Assembly (NCBI GenBank): GCA_020426325.1
Contig: JAGQQG010000015.1
Coordinates: 1 to 64,000 of the forward strand
Direction of reading: 5' to 3'
Length of the DNA stretch: 64,000 nt
Source: Planctomycetaceae bacterium
GTDB lineage: Bacteria; Planctomycetota; Planctomycetia; Planctomycetales; Planctomycetaceae
Below are positions 45,646-53,444 of this stretch, piece after piece. Each line of letters starts with the position of its first letter. Position 1 is the first letter of the stretch. The notes under the pieces were generated by a model. The model saw nothing but the letters and a program-made list of their open reading frames with translations, was not told the origin of the DNA and ran no database searches. Both the position numbers and the translations under genes were made by a program.

Positions 45646-47463
45646 TCAGTTCTCCTTTGACGAATCGAATGCCTGCTCGACCAGTGTCAGCGTGATACGC
45701 CGCACATCCATGACGTTTTCTCCGGGGATTTCGAGGGCTCTCAGGACCAGCATGCCCTGCCCCTTCTTCAGCTCCATCTCTCCAAGGTTGAGTGAGCGGA
45801 ATTCCTTCATCTGTGACTCAGCCGGCGGTCGAGGGAGCGTGTCCTGATTCGTGTACAGCGGTGGGTCCCAGCCGGGGGTCACGTGACCGTTGAGCCGGCC
45901 GTCGCCGAAGCTCAGTTCAATCAGGGAACCGACATCCGACTCGGGGCAAGTGTAATCGATGTCGACCTCATAGCGACCGGTTGTATGGACATCAATGTTC
46001 CAGACCATGCAATCGTCGGGGCTAGTCCAATTCACGAAGTAGGAACAGTTCGGGGCGTTGCTGCTTCGTTTGACATCGCCGAACGGCTCGCCATCACGAG
46101 CGGGGAGCATGGTGATCGGGAATTCCCGGTAACCAACTGGCAGAGGACGTGGATCGACGGACCTTCTGCCGGAGTTGAGCGGTACGGTCTGTTCGAATTC
46201 GTCAGACATTTCCTCTCTCCAGGCGGCAACGGCCTTTGTCAGTCGGGATGCGATCTCCGGTGCTTGCACAGTGATGGGAGTCGCCTGCCCCGGATCAGCC
46301 AGCATGTCGTAAAGTTCGCCCTGATGATCAAGTCGGAATTGCTGAGTCCGCACACTGTCGCGACCGGCCCAGGTCGAGAAGAGCATCCGATCGGGCCAAT
46401 CGGCATCGTTGCCGTGTATGAGCGGGCTGAGGTCACACCCATCCAGAGGTTTGTCACCTACACGGTCAATGCCTGCGAGAGAGGTCAATGTGGGGAGTAG
46501 ATCGATTGCCCCACAGATCTGGCTGACGGTATGCCCTGCTGGGAGAATGCCGGGCCAACACATGTAGCCCACACTACGAACGCCTCCTTCGTCGGTGCTC
46601 CCTTTACGCCCCTTCATGCCCCCGGTCCAGCGAAAGCTGTTCGGTCCGTTGTCCGAAAAGTAGAACACGATCGTGTCGTCAGTCAGCCCATGCTCTTTGA
46701 GTTTGTCGAGGACACGTCCGACGTTGCGGTCCTGATTCTCGATCATCGCGAGGGCACAACGGGTCTCGTCGAGCAATTCCTGATTCGGGTCGGTTGCCTG
46801 CTGTGTGATGGGTTTGTCTTTGAAACGAGCCCAGTCCTCCTCTGGCGCCGCCCAGGGAGAGTGCGGCGTGGAGAAGGGGATGTAACACAGGAACGGCTGC
46901 GAGTGGTGACGCTCTATGAAGTCGAGTGCCCGGTCGGTGCAGATGTCGACAATGTAGCCTTTTTGCCGGACCATCCGGCCGTTCTCTTCCAGGGGCGGAT
47001 CGAAGTACTCGCCCCAGTGACCGGCGGTGTGTCCGAAGTATTCGTCGAAGCCACGTGCGGTCGGGTGATAGGGCCATTGCGAGCCGTTGTGCCATTTGCC
47101 GAAGGCACCGGTCGCATAACCGGCAGCCTGGAAGGCTTCCACGAACGTGTGCTCGTCGAGGTCGAGTCGCTCCTGGCCGAGAGACGTTCCCCAGACGCCG
47201 CCGCGCGGGTGATAGCGGCCTGTCAGGAACTCGGCTCGTGTGGGCGAACAGACCGGACAGACGTAGAACCGGTCCAGCGTCACACCCCGCTCCGCAATCG
47301 AGTCGATGTGCGGGGTGCTGACCTGTCGATTGCCCGAGTGACTGTAGTCCCCCCAGCCAGCGTCATCAGCAAGAAAGATAACCACATTCGGTCCCGCAGA
47401 CGCCGAACTCGTCAACAGACAAGACAGCACAGAGAAAATGAGTGGCATCAGTCGTCTGGTCAT
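45646..47463 (-). CDS. Exported sulfatase (formylglycine type)
   Basis: Type I sulfatase with the modification motif C-S-P-T-R in VCPVCSPTRAEFLTGRYHPR, where Cys becomes formylglycine. The metal ligands are in NVVIFLADDAGWGDYSHSGN and IVFYFSDNGPNSF. It removes sulfate from polysaccharides or other sulfate esters in the periplasm or outside; this is a typical planctomycete trait. The C-terminal 150 residues (VNWTSPDDCMVWNIDVHTTG; LELSFGDGRLNG-like) form a beta-sandwich addition of unclear role. ATG 47463 gives a clean signal peptide (MTRRLMPLIFSVLSCLLTSS); the longer frame runs into a hairpin repeat. Confidence 0.95.
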   Translation of the reverse strand: MTRRLMPLIFSVLSCLLTSSASAGPNVVIFLADDAGWGDYSHSGNRQVSTPHIDSIAERGVTLDRFYVCPVCSPTRAEFLTGRYHPRGGVWGTSLGQERLDLDEHTFVEAFQAAGYATGAFGKWHNGSQWPYHPTARGFDEYFGHTAGHWGEYFDPPLEENGRMVRQKGYIVDICTDRALDFIERHHSQPFLCYIPFSTPHSPWAAPEEDWARFKDKPITQQATDPNQELLDETRCALAMIENQDRNVGRVLDKLKEHGLTDDTIVFYFSDNGPNSFRWTGGMKGRKGSTDEGGVRSVGYMCWPGILPAGHTVSQICGAIDLLPTLTSLAGIDRVGDKPLDGCDLSPLIHGNDADWPDRMLFSTWAGRDSVRTQQFRLDHQGELYDMLADPGQATPITVQAPEIASRLTKAVAAWREEMSDEFEQTVPLNSGRRSVDPRPLPVGYREFPITMLPARDGEPFGDVKRSSNAPNCSYFVNWTSPDDCMVWNIDVHTTGRYEVDIDYTCPESDVGSLIELSFGDGRLNGHVTPGWDPPLYTNQDTLPRPPAESQMKEFRSLNLGEMELKKGQGMLVLRALEIPGENVMDVRRITLTLVEQAFDSSKEN

Positions 47464-47568
47464 TGTTGGGACCTGTACATGCAGAGGAAGATTCCGTACG
47501 GGCAATGTCCTGCCCAGGCGGTGCGTCAAAGTGTGATTCTGGCTTGCGAGCCGTTGAATGACCAGCTT

Positions 47569-47637
47569 GTAGCTGAACTCGCCAGAGTTCAGACTCATCT
47601 ATGCATACAGCTGCTGAATTCTGGCGAATCCAGCTAC
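47569..47637. repeat. 24-bp inverted-repeat element, copy 2
   Basis: Arms at 47569-47592 and 47614-47637 are identical to those at 34171-34240, including the same three mispairs; the 21-nt loop differs. It lies between the divergent starts of the sulfatase gene and the small membrane protein gene, so it could affect promoters or transcript leaders on either side. Confidence 0.85.
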
Positions 47638-47675
47638 AGCTCCACTGCGTCTGCCTCTTGAGGGGTTTGCCGAAC

Positions 47676-48047
47676 ATGCAATCAGAACGCTTCATCCGCA
47701 ATGTGCTATGGGTTAGCGTGGGGTTCAACCTCCTCGGCGCAATGGCTTTCCTGTTTCCCGCGACCGTTGGTCAGTTATCCGCATTACCGACACCCGTCCC
47801 TCGCCTGTACACGTGGCTTCTGGCGTCGATGGTACTGCTGTTCGGTGGAATGTACGCGTGGTTGGCGATGCAATTGGAGATCAATCGCCCTTTGCTCGCA
47901 ATCGGGGCCATCGGCAAGTTGCTGGTGTTCTGTGTGTTCACTGCATGCTGGATGCTTGGCGATGTTTCCCCGCTTGCCGTTGCTGGAGCGTCAGGCGATC
48001 TGGCCTTAGCTGGCCTCTTTACCTGGTGGCTGATCAGCGGCTGTTGA
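47676..48047 (+). CDS. Small four-helix membrane protein of unknown function
   Basis: 123 residues with four hydrophobic helices (FLFPATVGQLSALPTPVPR in between; LLFGGMYAWLAMQL; LLVFCVFTACWMLG; DLALAGLFTWWLISGC). I see no known catalytic motif. ATG 47676 is used; the open frame to 47601 begins in the hairpin repeat. Its 3' end overlaps the next, convergent gene by 42 bp. Confidence 0.7.
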   Translation: MQSERFIRNVLWVSVGFNLLGAMAFLFPATVGQLSALPTPVPRLYTWLLASMVLLFGGMYAWLAMQLEINRPLLAIGAIGKLLVFCVFTACWMLGDVSPLAVAGASGDLALAGLFTWWLISGC

Positions 48048-48383
48048 AGCGGACTTCGATTGGTCGAAGTATGCACAAACGAGAGCGAGCACACCGGGCA
48101 GGAAACAAAAGGGGAACACGGGGCCTCCCGGAAGCTTTCCGGAGGCTGCAAAGTTCAGCCCGTAGAAGGCGATCATGCCTGCGAGTGAGATCGCTCCGCC
48201 GATTCCTTCTCGCCACCAGAGTACGACCATTCCCACGAGCGCCGTCAGCAGCGCGACCAGCATGCCCAGTTCGACTCCCTTGAACTGCATCGGATCGAAT
48301 CCTTCACCGACCGCGAAAAGACTCAAAAGCCCGACAAGCAACAAGCCAACGATTCGTGCGGTCCAGCGAAACAGACTGATCAT
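48006..48383 (-). CDS. Small membrane protein of unknown function
   Basis: 125 residues with four hydrophobic segments (RIVGLLLVGLLSLFAVGE; GMLVALLTALVGMVVLWW; AISLAGMIAFYGLNFAA; GGPVFPFCFLPGVLALVCAY). It is not assignable to a characterised family. It overlaps the convergent small membrane gene at the 3' ends by 42 bp, which is unusual here. Stop and start look normal. Confidence 0.7.
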   Translation of the reverse strand: MISLFRWTARIVGLLLVGLLSLFAVGEGFDPMQFKGVELGMLVALLTALVGMVVLWWREGIGGAISLAGMIAFYGLNFAASGKLPGGPVFPFCFLPGVLALVCAYFDQSKSASTAADQPPGKEAS

Positions 48384-48560
48384 GATCTGTATTTCACCTC
48401 CCCAAGATCACTTTTTTCATCTCTCAAGGCGAGAATTCTGTTCAGATCTCATGGCGTTTTCAAAAATGTTTGCAGAGTTGTAGACTGTCAGCACGTCCTC
48501 GTCTTGTTGAGATTAAGCAGATCTGCGATCGACCGTCTTCTTCTTGGGTGAAATTGAACA

Positions 48561-49571
48561 ATGAACAAAAGCCTTTCACGGACCGTCCATCACGGATTTG
48601 TGCTCCTGTTGCTGATGGCATCGGGACAGTTTGCTGTTTCGGACGTCTTTCCCGGCGCGGATGTGTTTCCCGGCGCCCCGGATGCGCCCGACGGATACTC
48701 GTCCGAGTTGACGCTCAAGGCGGCTTTCGCGTTCGGTCAGGTCAAATTGATCGAACTTCCCAAATCGATTCCGGCTGACATCACCGAATACAAGGACATT
48801 GAGTACGCCAACGTCGATGGTCGCAGTTTGCAACTCAACTTGTACGTCCCCAAGGGAATCACCAAGCCGACCCCCTGCCTGGTGTTCATTCACGGCGGTG
48901 GCTGGAGCAAAGGGAACAAAGACGACTACCTGTTTTACAATCTGGCATTCGCAAAGAAGGGTTACATCACCGCATCGCTGGGATATCGCCTGTCGGGCGT
49001 TGCGAAGTTTCCAGCCGCGGTCCACGATGTGAAGTGCGGCGTTCGTTGGTTGAGGGCTCATGCTGAGAAGTATCACATCGATCCGGAGAAACTGGTTGCC
49101 ATCGGCGGTTCCGCGGGCGGGCACCTCGCGATGATGGTTGGTTATTCAGACGATCCTCAATTGGAAGGGGAACTCGGGTACGCAGATCAGTCGAGTCGCG
49201 TGCGAGCCGTGGTCAACTTCTACGGAGTCGCGGACAGCACAACACAGAAGGCGAAGGATGCTCATCAAGTTCAAGGCTTCATCGGCGGTACCTATGATGA
49301 GAAACCGAAGATGTATCATCTGAACTCACCGATGGAGCATCTGACTGCCGATGATCCCCCGACGCTGACGTTCCACGGCTCGATCGATGAACTCGTGCCC
49401 GTTTCACAGGCAACACACCTGCATGAAAAACTGGACGAACTCGGCATTGAAAACCAACTCGACGTCCTAGTCGGCTGGCCGCACACAATGGACCTCCAGG
49501 TCGACGTCAACCGGCGCTGTCAGTTCATCATTGGCGAATTCCTCAAGAAGTACGCCCCCTTGCCTGAGTGA
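48561..49571 (+). CDS. Exported alpha/beta hydrolase, esterase/lipase (HGGG type)
   Basis: HSL/BD-FAE-like esterase. The oxyanion-hole motif is in CLVFIHGGGWSKGNKDDY, the nucleophile in VAIGGSAGGHLAMMVGYS (G-x-S-A-G-G), the Asp in FHGSIDELVPVSQA and the His in GWPHTMDL. A signal peptide (GFVLLLLMASGQFAVSD) precedes a short duplicated piece (FPGADVFPGAPDA), which comes from a small tandem repeat. It probably hydrolyses ester bonds, for example acetyl groups on polysaccharides; substrate unknown. It could work with the nearby sulfatase on decorated glycans (inference). Confidence 0.88.
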   Translation: MNKSLSRTVHHGFVLLLLMASGQFAVSDVFPGADVFPGAPDAPDGYSSELTLKAAFAFGQVKLIELPKSIPADITEYKDIEYANVDGRSLQLNLYVPKGITKPTPCLVFIHGGGWSKGNKDDYLFYNLAFAKKGYITASLGYRLSGVAKFPAAVHDVKCGVRWLRAHAEKYHIDPEKLVAIGGSAGGHLAMMVGYSDDPQLEGELGYADQSSRVRAVVNFYGVADSTTQKAKDAHQVQGFIGGTYDEKPKMYHLNSPMEHLTADDPPTLTFHGSIDELVPVSQATHLHEKLDELGIENQLDVLVGWPHTMDLQVDVNRRCQFIIGEFLKKYAPLPE

Positions 49572-49624
49572 GTCATGTCCCTCCCTCAAGGAGAGGGGGA
49601 TTCATAGAAACGAGATCCCGAGCT

Positions 49625-50107
49625 ATGCAGAAAACCGCTCCTTCACTGGATCACACGCTGACTGTCGGAGAGGGCCGTTACGCCATCGTCGCGGCTCGAT
49701 GGCATGCGGAGATCATGGATTCGCTGATCGACGGAGCCCGCAGCGCGCTGTCGTCACGGGGGGCAACGGAGTCGCAGATCGATGTCCTGCGGGTTCCCGG
49801 GTCCTTCGAACTGCCGCTGGCCTGTGAACAGGCAGCCCTGTCGGGGAAGTATGTCGCTGTGATTGCCTTGGGAGTGGTCATTCAGGGGGAAACGTCACAT
49901 CACGACTACATCAACATGTCTGCGGCATACGGATTGATGCAGGCGGGACAGAAGACGGGAATTCCCGTCTTGTTCGGTTTGTTGACCTGCCATACGATAG
50001 AGCAAGCGCTGGATCGCGCTGGCGGCAAGGTCGGCAACAAAGGTGAAGAAGCCGCACTGGCCGCAATCGAGATGGTAAACCTGCTCAGGACCATCAAAGG
50101 CAACTGA
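49625..50107 (+). CDS. ribH: 6,7-dimethyl-8-ribityllumazine synthase
   Basis: Penultimate step of riboflavin synthesis. The substrate-binding VLRVPGSFELPLACEQA and the segment with the catalytic His, GVVIQGETSHHDYI, are intact, and GIPVLFGLLTCHTIEQALDRAGGKVGNKGEEAALAAIEM is the typical helix-strand end (shown as the run around its Thr/Glu core). 160 residues assemble into pentamers or icosahedra. ATG 49625 is used although the frame opens to 49568. nusB follows on the same strand, a common pairing. Confidence 0.96.
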   Translation: MQKTAPSLDHTLTVGEGRYAIVAARWHAEIMDSLIDGARSALSSRGATESQIDVLRVPGSFELPLACEQAALSGKYVAVIALGVVIQGETSHHDYINMSAAYGLMQAGQKTGIPVLFGLLTCHTIEQALDRAGGKVGNKGEEAALAAIEMVNLLRTIKGN

Positions 50108-50206
50108 CGCCCACTCCCCTGAGCCACCTCCTGATCGAGACGATCAGCCCCTCCGAGCATCCGGTCCCCGGTGCGCCAGGAGTGTTCCCCACGAGAGACA
50201 ACGGAC

Positions 50207-50641
50207 ATGGCCCGCCGCAGTTTGGCACGAGAAGTCGTTTTGCAGATGCTTTTTCAGGTCGACCTGAACCCTGATGTCGGTGCGCAGGCCGTCGCAGGGA
50301 TGATGAAGGAACGCCTGCAGGATCCTGAGTTGCGAGAGTTTGCGTGGGTCCTGTTCTCCGGAGTCCAGGAATACCGTGCTCTGCTCGACGAGAAAATCAC
50401 ATCGGTGGCGGAGAACTGGAAGATGTCCCGCATGGCGGCGACCGACCGCAACTGCCTGCGGCTCGGTGCCTTTGAACTCCTGCAGACGGGCACCCCGCAT
50501 CGCGTGGTGATCGACGAAGCCCTCGACCTCGCCCGGAAGTTCGGCAACGAAAACTCGGCACCTTTCGTCAACGGCATCCTCGACAAACTGGTGCCGGAGG
50601 AGAAGCGAACAGCCAGCAGTGAATCGAGTATGGAGAATTGA
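50207..50641 (+). CDS. nusB: Transcription antitermination factor NusB
   Basis: Helical RNA-binding protein that, with NusE (S10), binds boxA in rRNA leaders. It starts MARRSLAREVVLQMLFQVDL and contains MAATDRNCLRLGAFELL and PHRVVIDEALDLARKFG, then FVNGILDKLVPEE, all typical. 144 residues. It follows ribH, the classic ribH-nusB order. Its last codons and TGA (50639-50641) lie in the left arm of the heptad hairpin 50628-50694. Confidence 0.96.
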   Translation: MARRSLAREVVLQMLFQVDLNPDVGAQAVAGMMKERLQDPELREFAWVLFSGVQEYRALLDEKITSVAENWKMSRMAATDRNCLRLGAFELLQTGTPHRVVIDEALDLARKFGNENSAPFVNGILDKLVPEEKRTASSESSMEN

Positions 50642-50694
50642 GGATCGGGAATCGGGCCGATACAAACTCCGATCTTTATCCTCCATCCTCCATG
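50628..50694. repeat. Heptanucleotide hairpin element at the nusB / ABC-permease junction
   Basis: The left arm is four heptads (GTATGGA, GAATTGA, GGATCGG, GAATCGG at 50628-50655). The right arm is four heptads (CTCCGAT, CTTTATC, CTCCATC, CTCCATG at 50667-50694). It contains the nusB TGA on one strand and the permease TAA (50676-50678) on the other. It belongs to the same family as 1342-1420 and 3701-3761 and may also work as a bidirectional terminator. Confidence 0.8.
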
Positions 50695-52232
50695 CCAGCA
50701 CTGTTCTCCAGCGGGACACCAGCATCTGCCTCGTCTGGCGTGCGCGGCTTCACATCCGCAAACACGACCTCCGCAATCCCCTGCTTCATGGCCCGCAGAT
50801 TCACCAGCAGGGCAAACACAGTCCCGATGCCCAGAACAATGAGAATGATCGTGGCGGAACTTCCGTTGTTGCTGAGGTGGAAGAACGTGGCAAACGGATT
50901 CAGCAACATCGTGATATTGTAACTCTGTCCGTAAAACGGCTGCCACAACATGGGTGCATAAGGCAGCATGCAGCCGATCACCAGCAGGATCAGCGTCAGC
51001 ACGCGGATATGTCCAGCTCGTATGTCTGAGGACAGTCCCAGACACCAGCGTGCGAGCGCACAGGCGATCCCCAGATCGATCACCAGATAACAGGTCATGG
51101 CAAGCGGCACGTCCAGACTCCAGTCTGACGAACTCACGAGGAACGGGACGGTCGCAACATTGATGGCGGTGAGAATTGCCAGATGCACCAGCACATAGGC
51201 ATATCCGCGGTTTCCACCATGAAGGAACGGGGCCATGAGCAATCGCCGCAGAGAACTCTCAGGCAGGTTCCGTCGAACTCGGCGTGACAGGTACGGATCT
51301 TCTGTTACAGCGAACAGTCCCACAGCTCCCCAGTGAATGAAAGAAAGAATGGTCGCAGGAATGATGACGTCTTCATCCAGCCGGAAGGTCGTCGGCGCCA
51401 ACCATGTCAGCGCCAGAATTCCCCCCCACAGCAACAGGAACTGGCCACTGAAGACCATACGAATCCCGGACGTACGATCATCCGATTCGAAGGTGAGATG
51501 GGCCGTCGCAACTTTCTGAAAGAGCAGGAAGTAGCTGGCAGCAATCGCCAGACCAAACGCCAGAGCCCACCAGCCATCGCGATCAACAAGGCTGAAGTTC
51601 GTCACGAAACTCCCCACGAGCGACAGCAGAAACATGGTCTGAATGATCAGCATGCCCAGCATCACCAGTGAGGTGAACGCCTGAAACTGACGATGCTTGG
51701 TCATTGCGCTCGAAGCAATCGCGATCATCGAGGAGAGCATGGCCAGCAACAGGGTGATCACCAGCATGAAGCCGACCATCACGAAGTCGAATCCCTGCAG
51801 CAGCGACGTGAATGCAATGAACGGTGCGATTGCCGAGTAGAAGATCAGCACCTGTACGATCGCACTGAGCAGTTTTCCCCAAACGATCTGTCGCGGCGAG
51901 AGGGTCGTGATGCTCAACAGGTCGTACGTCGTTTGATCCCGCTCCGCCAGCAGACTGCGGTACGCGCCGAACGGAACCAGCACGAGTACCGCGAAGGCCA
52001 GGATCACGTAAAAGAACCAGAAGAACTGATTCCCGATCGCGCCGAACTCGATCGCATCCCCACCCAGCATCACCCCCAATGTGAAGATGAACCAACTCGC
52101 AGCGAGGAGCAGCATGAACGTCACGACAAACTGCCGACTTTTCAGCGACTGCCGCGTCTCCTTCACAAGAATCGGATTCGCATGGTCCCCCACACGTTCC
52201 AACATATCGATCGATTGTTCGATGGTACTCAT
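50676..52232 (-). CDS. ABC-2-type transporter permease (module 1)
   Basis: An integral membrane protein with about 12 hydrophobic segments. The start ANPILVKETRQSLKSRQFVV and then FGAYRSLLAERDQTTYDLLSITTLSPRQIVWGK-type region (amphipathic coupling helix) match ABC-2/GldF-like permeases. The ATP-binding protein gene lies 54 bp upstream on the same strand, so the two form one exporter. Cargo unknown. The C-terminus is set by the right arm of a heptad hairpin. Confidence 0.85.
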   Translation of the reverse strand: MSTIEQSIDMLERVGDHANPILVKETRQSLKSRQFVVTFMLLLAASWFIFTLGVMLGGDAIEFGAIGNQFFWFFYVILAFAVLVLVPFGAYRSLLAERDQTTYDLLSITTLSPRQIVWGKLLSAIVQVLIFYSAIAPFIAFTSLLQGFDFVMVGFMLVITLLLAMLSSMIAIASSAMTKHRQFQAFTSLVMLGMLIIQTMFLLSLVGSFVTNFSLVDRDGWWALAFGLAIAASYFLLFQKVATAHLTFESDDRTSGIRMVFSGQFLLLWGGILALTWLAPTTFRLDEDVIIPATILSFIHWGAVGLFAVTEDPYLSRRVRRNLPESSLRRLLMAPFLHGGNRGYAYVLVHLAILTAINVATVPFLVSSSDWSLDVPLAMTCYLVIDLGIACALARWCLGLSSDIRAGHIRVLTLILLVIGCMLPYAPMLWQPFYGQSYNITMLLNPFATFFHLSNNGSSATIILIVLGIGTVFALLVNLRAMKQGIAEVVFADVKPRTPDEADAGVPLENSAGMEDGG

Positions 52233-52286
52233 GTGTTCTTCTGAGGGATGCGAATTGCCAGATTTCCAACGATTCTATTTCCCGAT

Positions 52287-53375
52287 CTACTGCGTAATTC
52301 CCTCGGTGATGGCCATGAATGCGTCTTCGAGGCTCTGTGTTTTGCCGGTGAACTCCAGCAACTCGAACTTTTGCTCAACAATCCGCCGCAGCAGGTCGCA
52401 TTGAGCGGCAGCATCTCCTGCGAACGTGAAGGAGACCTGCTGTGGACCCGTATTGACCTCGCTGATGTAGGGCTGTTCCAGCAGCCAGCGTTCCAGCCGT
52501 TCGACCCCGCTCATGACACGGGCAGCGAGAATCGTCGTGTGAGCTTCGTCGTCAAGCGATTCGGCCTCTCCAGTTCCAGTGTCAGTTGCCCCCGCAATGG
52601 TTGAGAGGGCTTTGCGACGCTTTCGCTGGGCTTGGATTTCCTGAATCGTGCCATGAGCGAGAATCTCTCCAGCTTCAATGATGGCAGCTGAGTCACAGAT
52701 TTCGCCCAACTCCGTGAGGATGTGCGAGCTGATCAGCACAGTCTTCTTCATCTCGCTGGCGAGCAACGCGATCAGTTCTCGCAACTCTACCCGTGCACGG
52801 GGGTCGAGACCGGCTGCCGGTTCGTCGAGGACGAGGACTTCCGGATCATGAATCAGTGTGCGTCCCAGGCACAGCCGTTGTGACATCCCCTTCGAAAGTG
52901 AGGTGATCGGCTTTTCCGCCAGCTTGCGCAGCTCCGTAAAGACCATCACCCGCTCGACTGCGTCACGACGAGCCGCTCCCCGAAAGCCATACGCTCGTGC
53001 GAAAAAGTCCAGATACTCGACAACATCCATGTTCGGGTAGCGTCCGAAGCTGTCAGGCATAAAACCCAGTACCCGTCGCACCTTGTCAGGATCGTCGATC
53101 ACCGAGTGTCCGCAGATGAACGCGTCTCCCGCGGTCGGCGTGTCCAGCGTCGCGAGAATCCGCATCGTGGTCGTCTTGCCGGCACCGTTCGGTCCGATGA
53201 ACCCCATCACCTGCCCGGCATACGCCCGGAACGAGACATTGTTGACAGCCTTCAACTTGCCGAAAAAGCGATGCAGATTACGGATCTCCAGCGTCGGCTC
53301 GCCACGCCCGTTGGAAGAGGGGGCGTTGGGAAATGGAGAGGACTGTTGATCCGAAATCATCGCTGTCTCACTCAT
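52287..53375 (-). CDS. ABC transporter ATP-binding protein (module 1)
   Basis: Walker A is GFIGPNGAGKTTTMRIL, the signature is TSLSKGMSQRLCLGRTL, Walker B is VLVLDEPAAGLDPRAR, and the switch His is in ISSHILTELGEICD. An extra 100-residue C-terminal part follows (EVNTGPQQVSFTFAG; SLEDAFMAITEG), as in ABC-A/GldA-type exporters. It energises the adjacent permease. The linker LSTIAGATDTGTGEAES is low-complexity and longer than usual. Confidence 0.95.
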   Translation of the reverse strand: MSETAMISDQQSSPFPNAPSSNGRGEPTLEIRNLHRFFGKLKAVNNVSFRAYAGQVMGFIGPNGAGKTTTMRILATLDTPTAGDAFICGHSVIDDPDKVRRVLGFMPDSFGRYPNMDVVEYLDFFARAYGFRGAARRDAVERVMVFTELRKLAEKPITSLSKGMSQRLCLGRTLIHDPEVLVLDEPAAGLDPRARVELRELIALLASEMKKTVLISSHILTELGEICDSAAIIEAGEILAHGTIQEIQAQRKRRKALSTIAGATDTGTGEAESLDDEAHTTILAARVMSGVERLERWLLEQPYISEVNTGPQQVSFTFAGDAAAQCDLLRRIVEQKFELLEFTGKTQSLEDAFMAITEGITQ

Positions 53376-53444
53376 TGTGTTCTTCTCAACGACTTGGGGG
53401 AGTACGCCTTACCGAGTACCGGCACGCAAGCCTGTCTCCTCCCC

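Noticed and set aside
46531-47661. 376-codon open frame on the plus strand opposite the sulfatase
   Set aside because: The sulfatase reading is secure (C-S-P-T-R and metal motifs); the antisense frame has no family signature and runs through a hairpin repeat.
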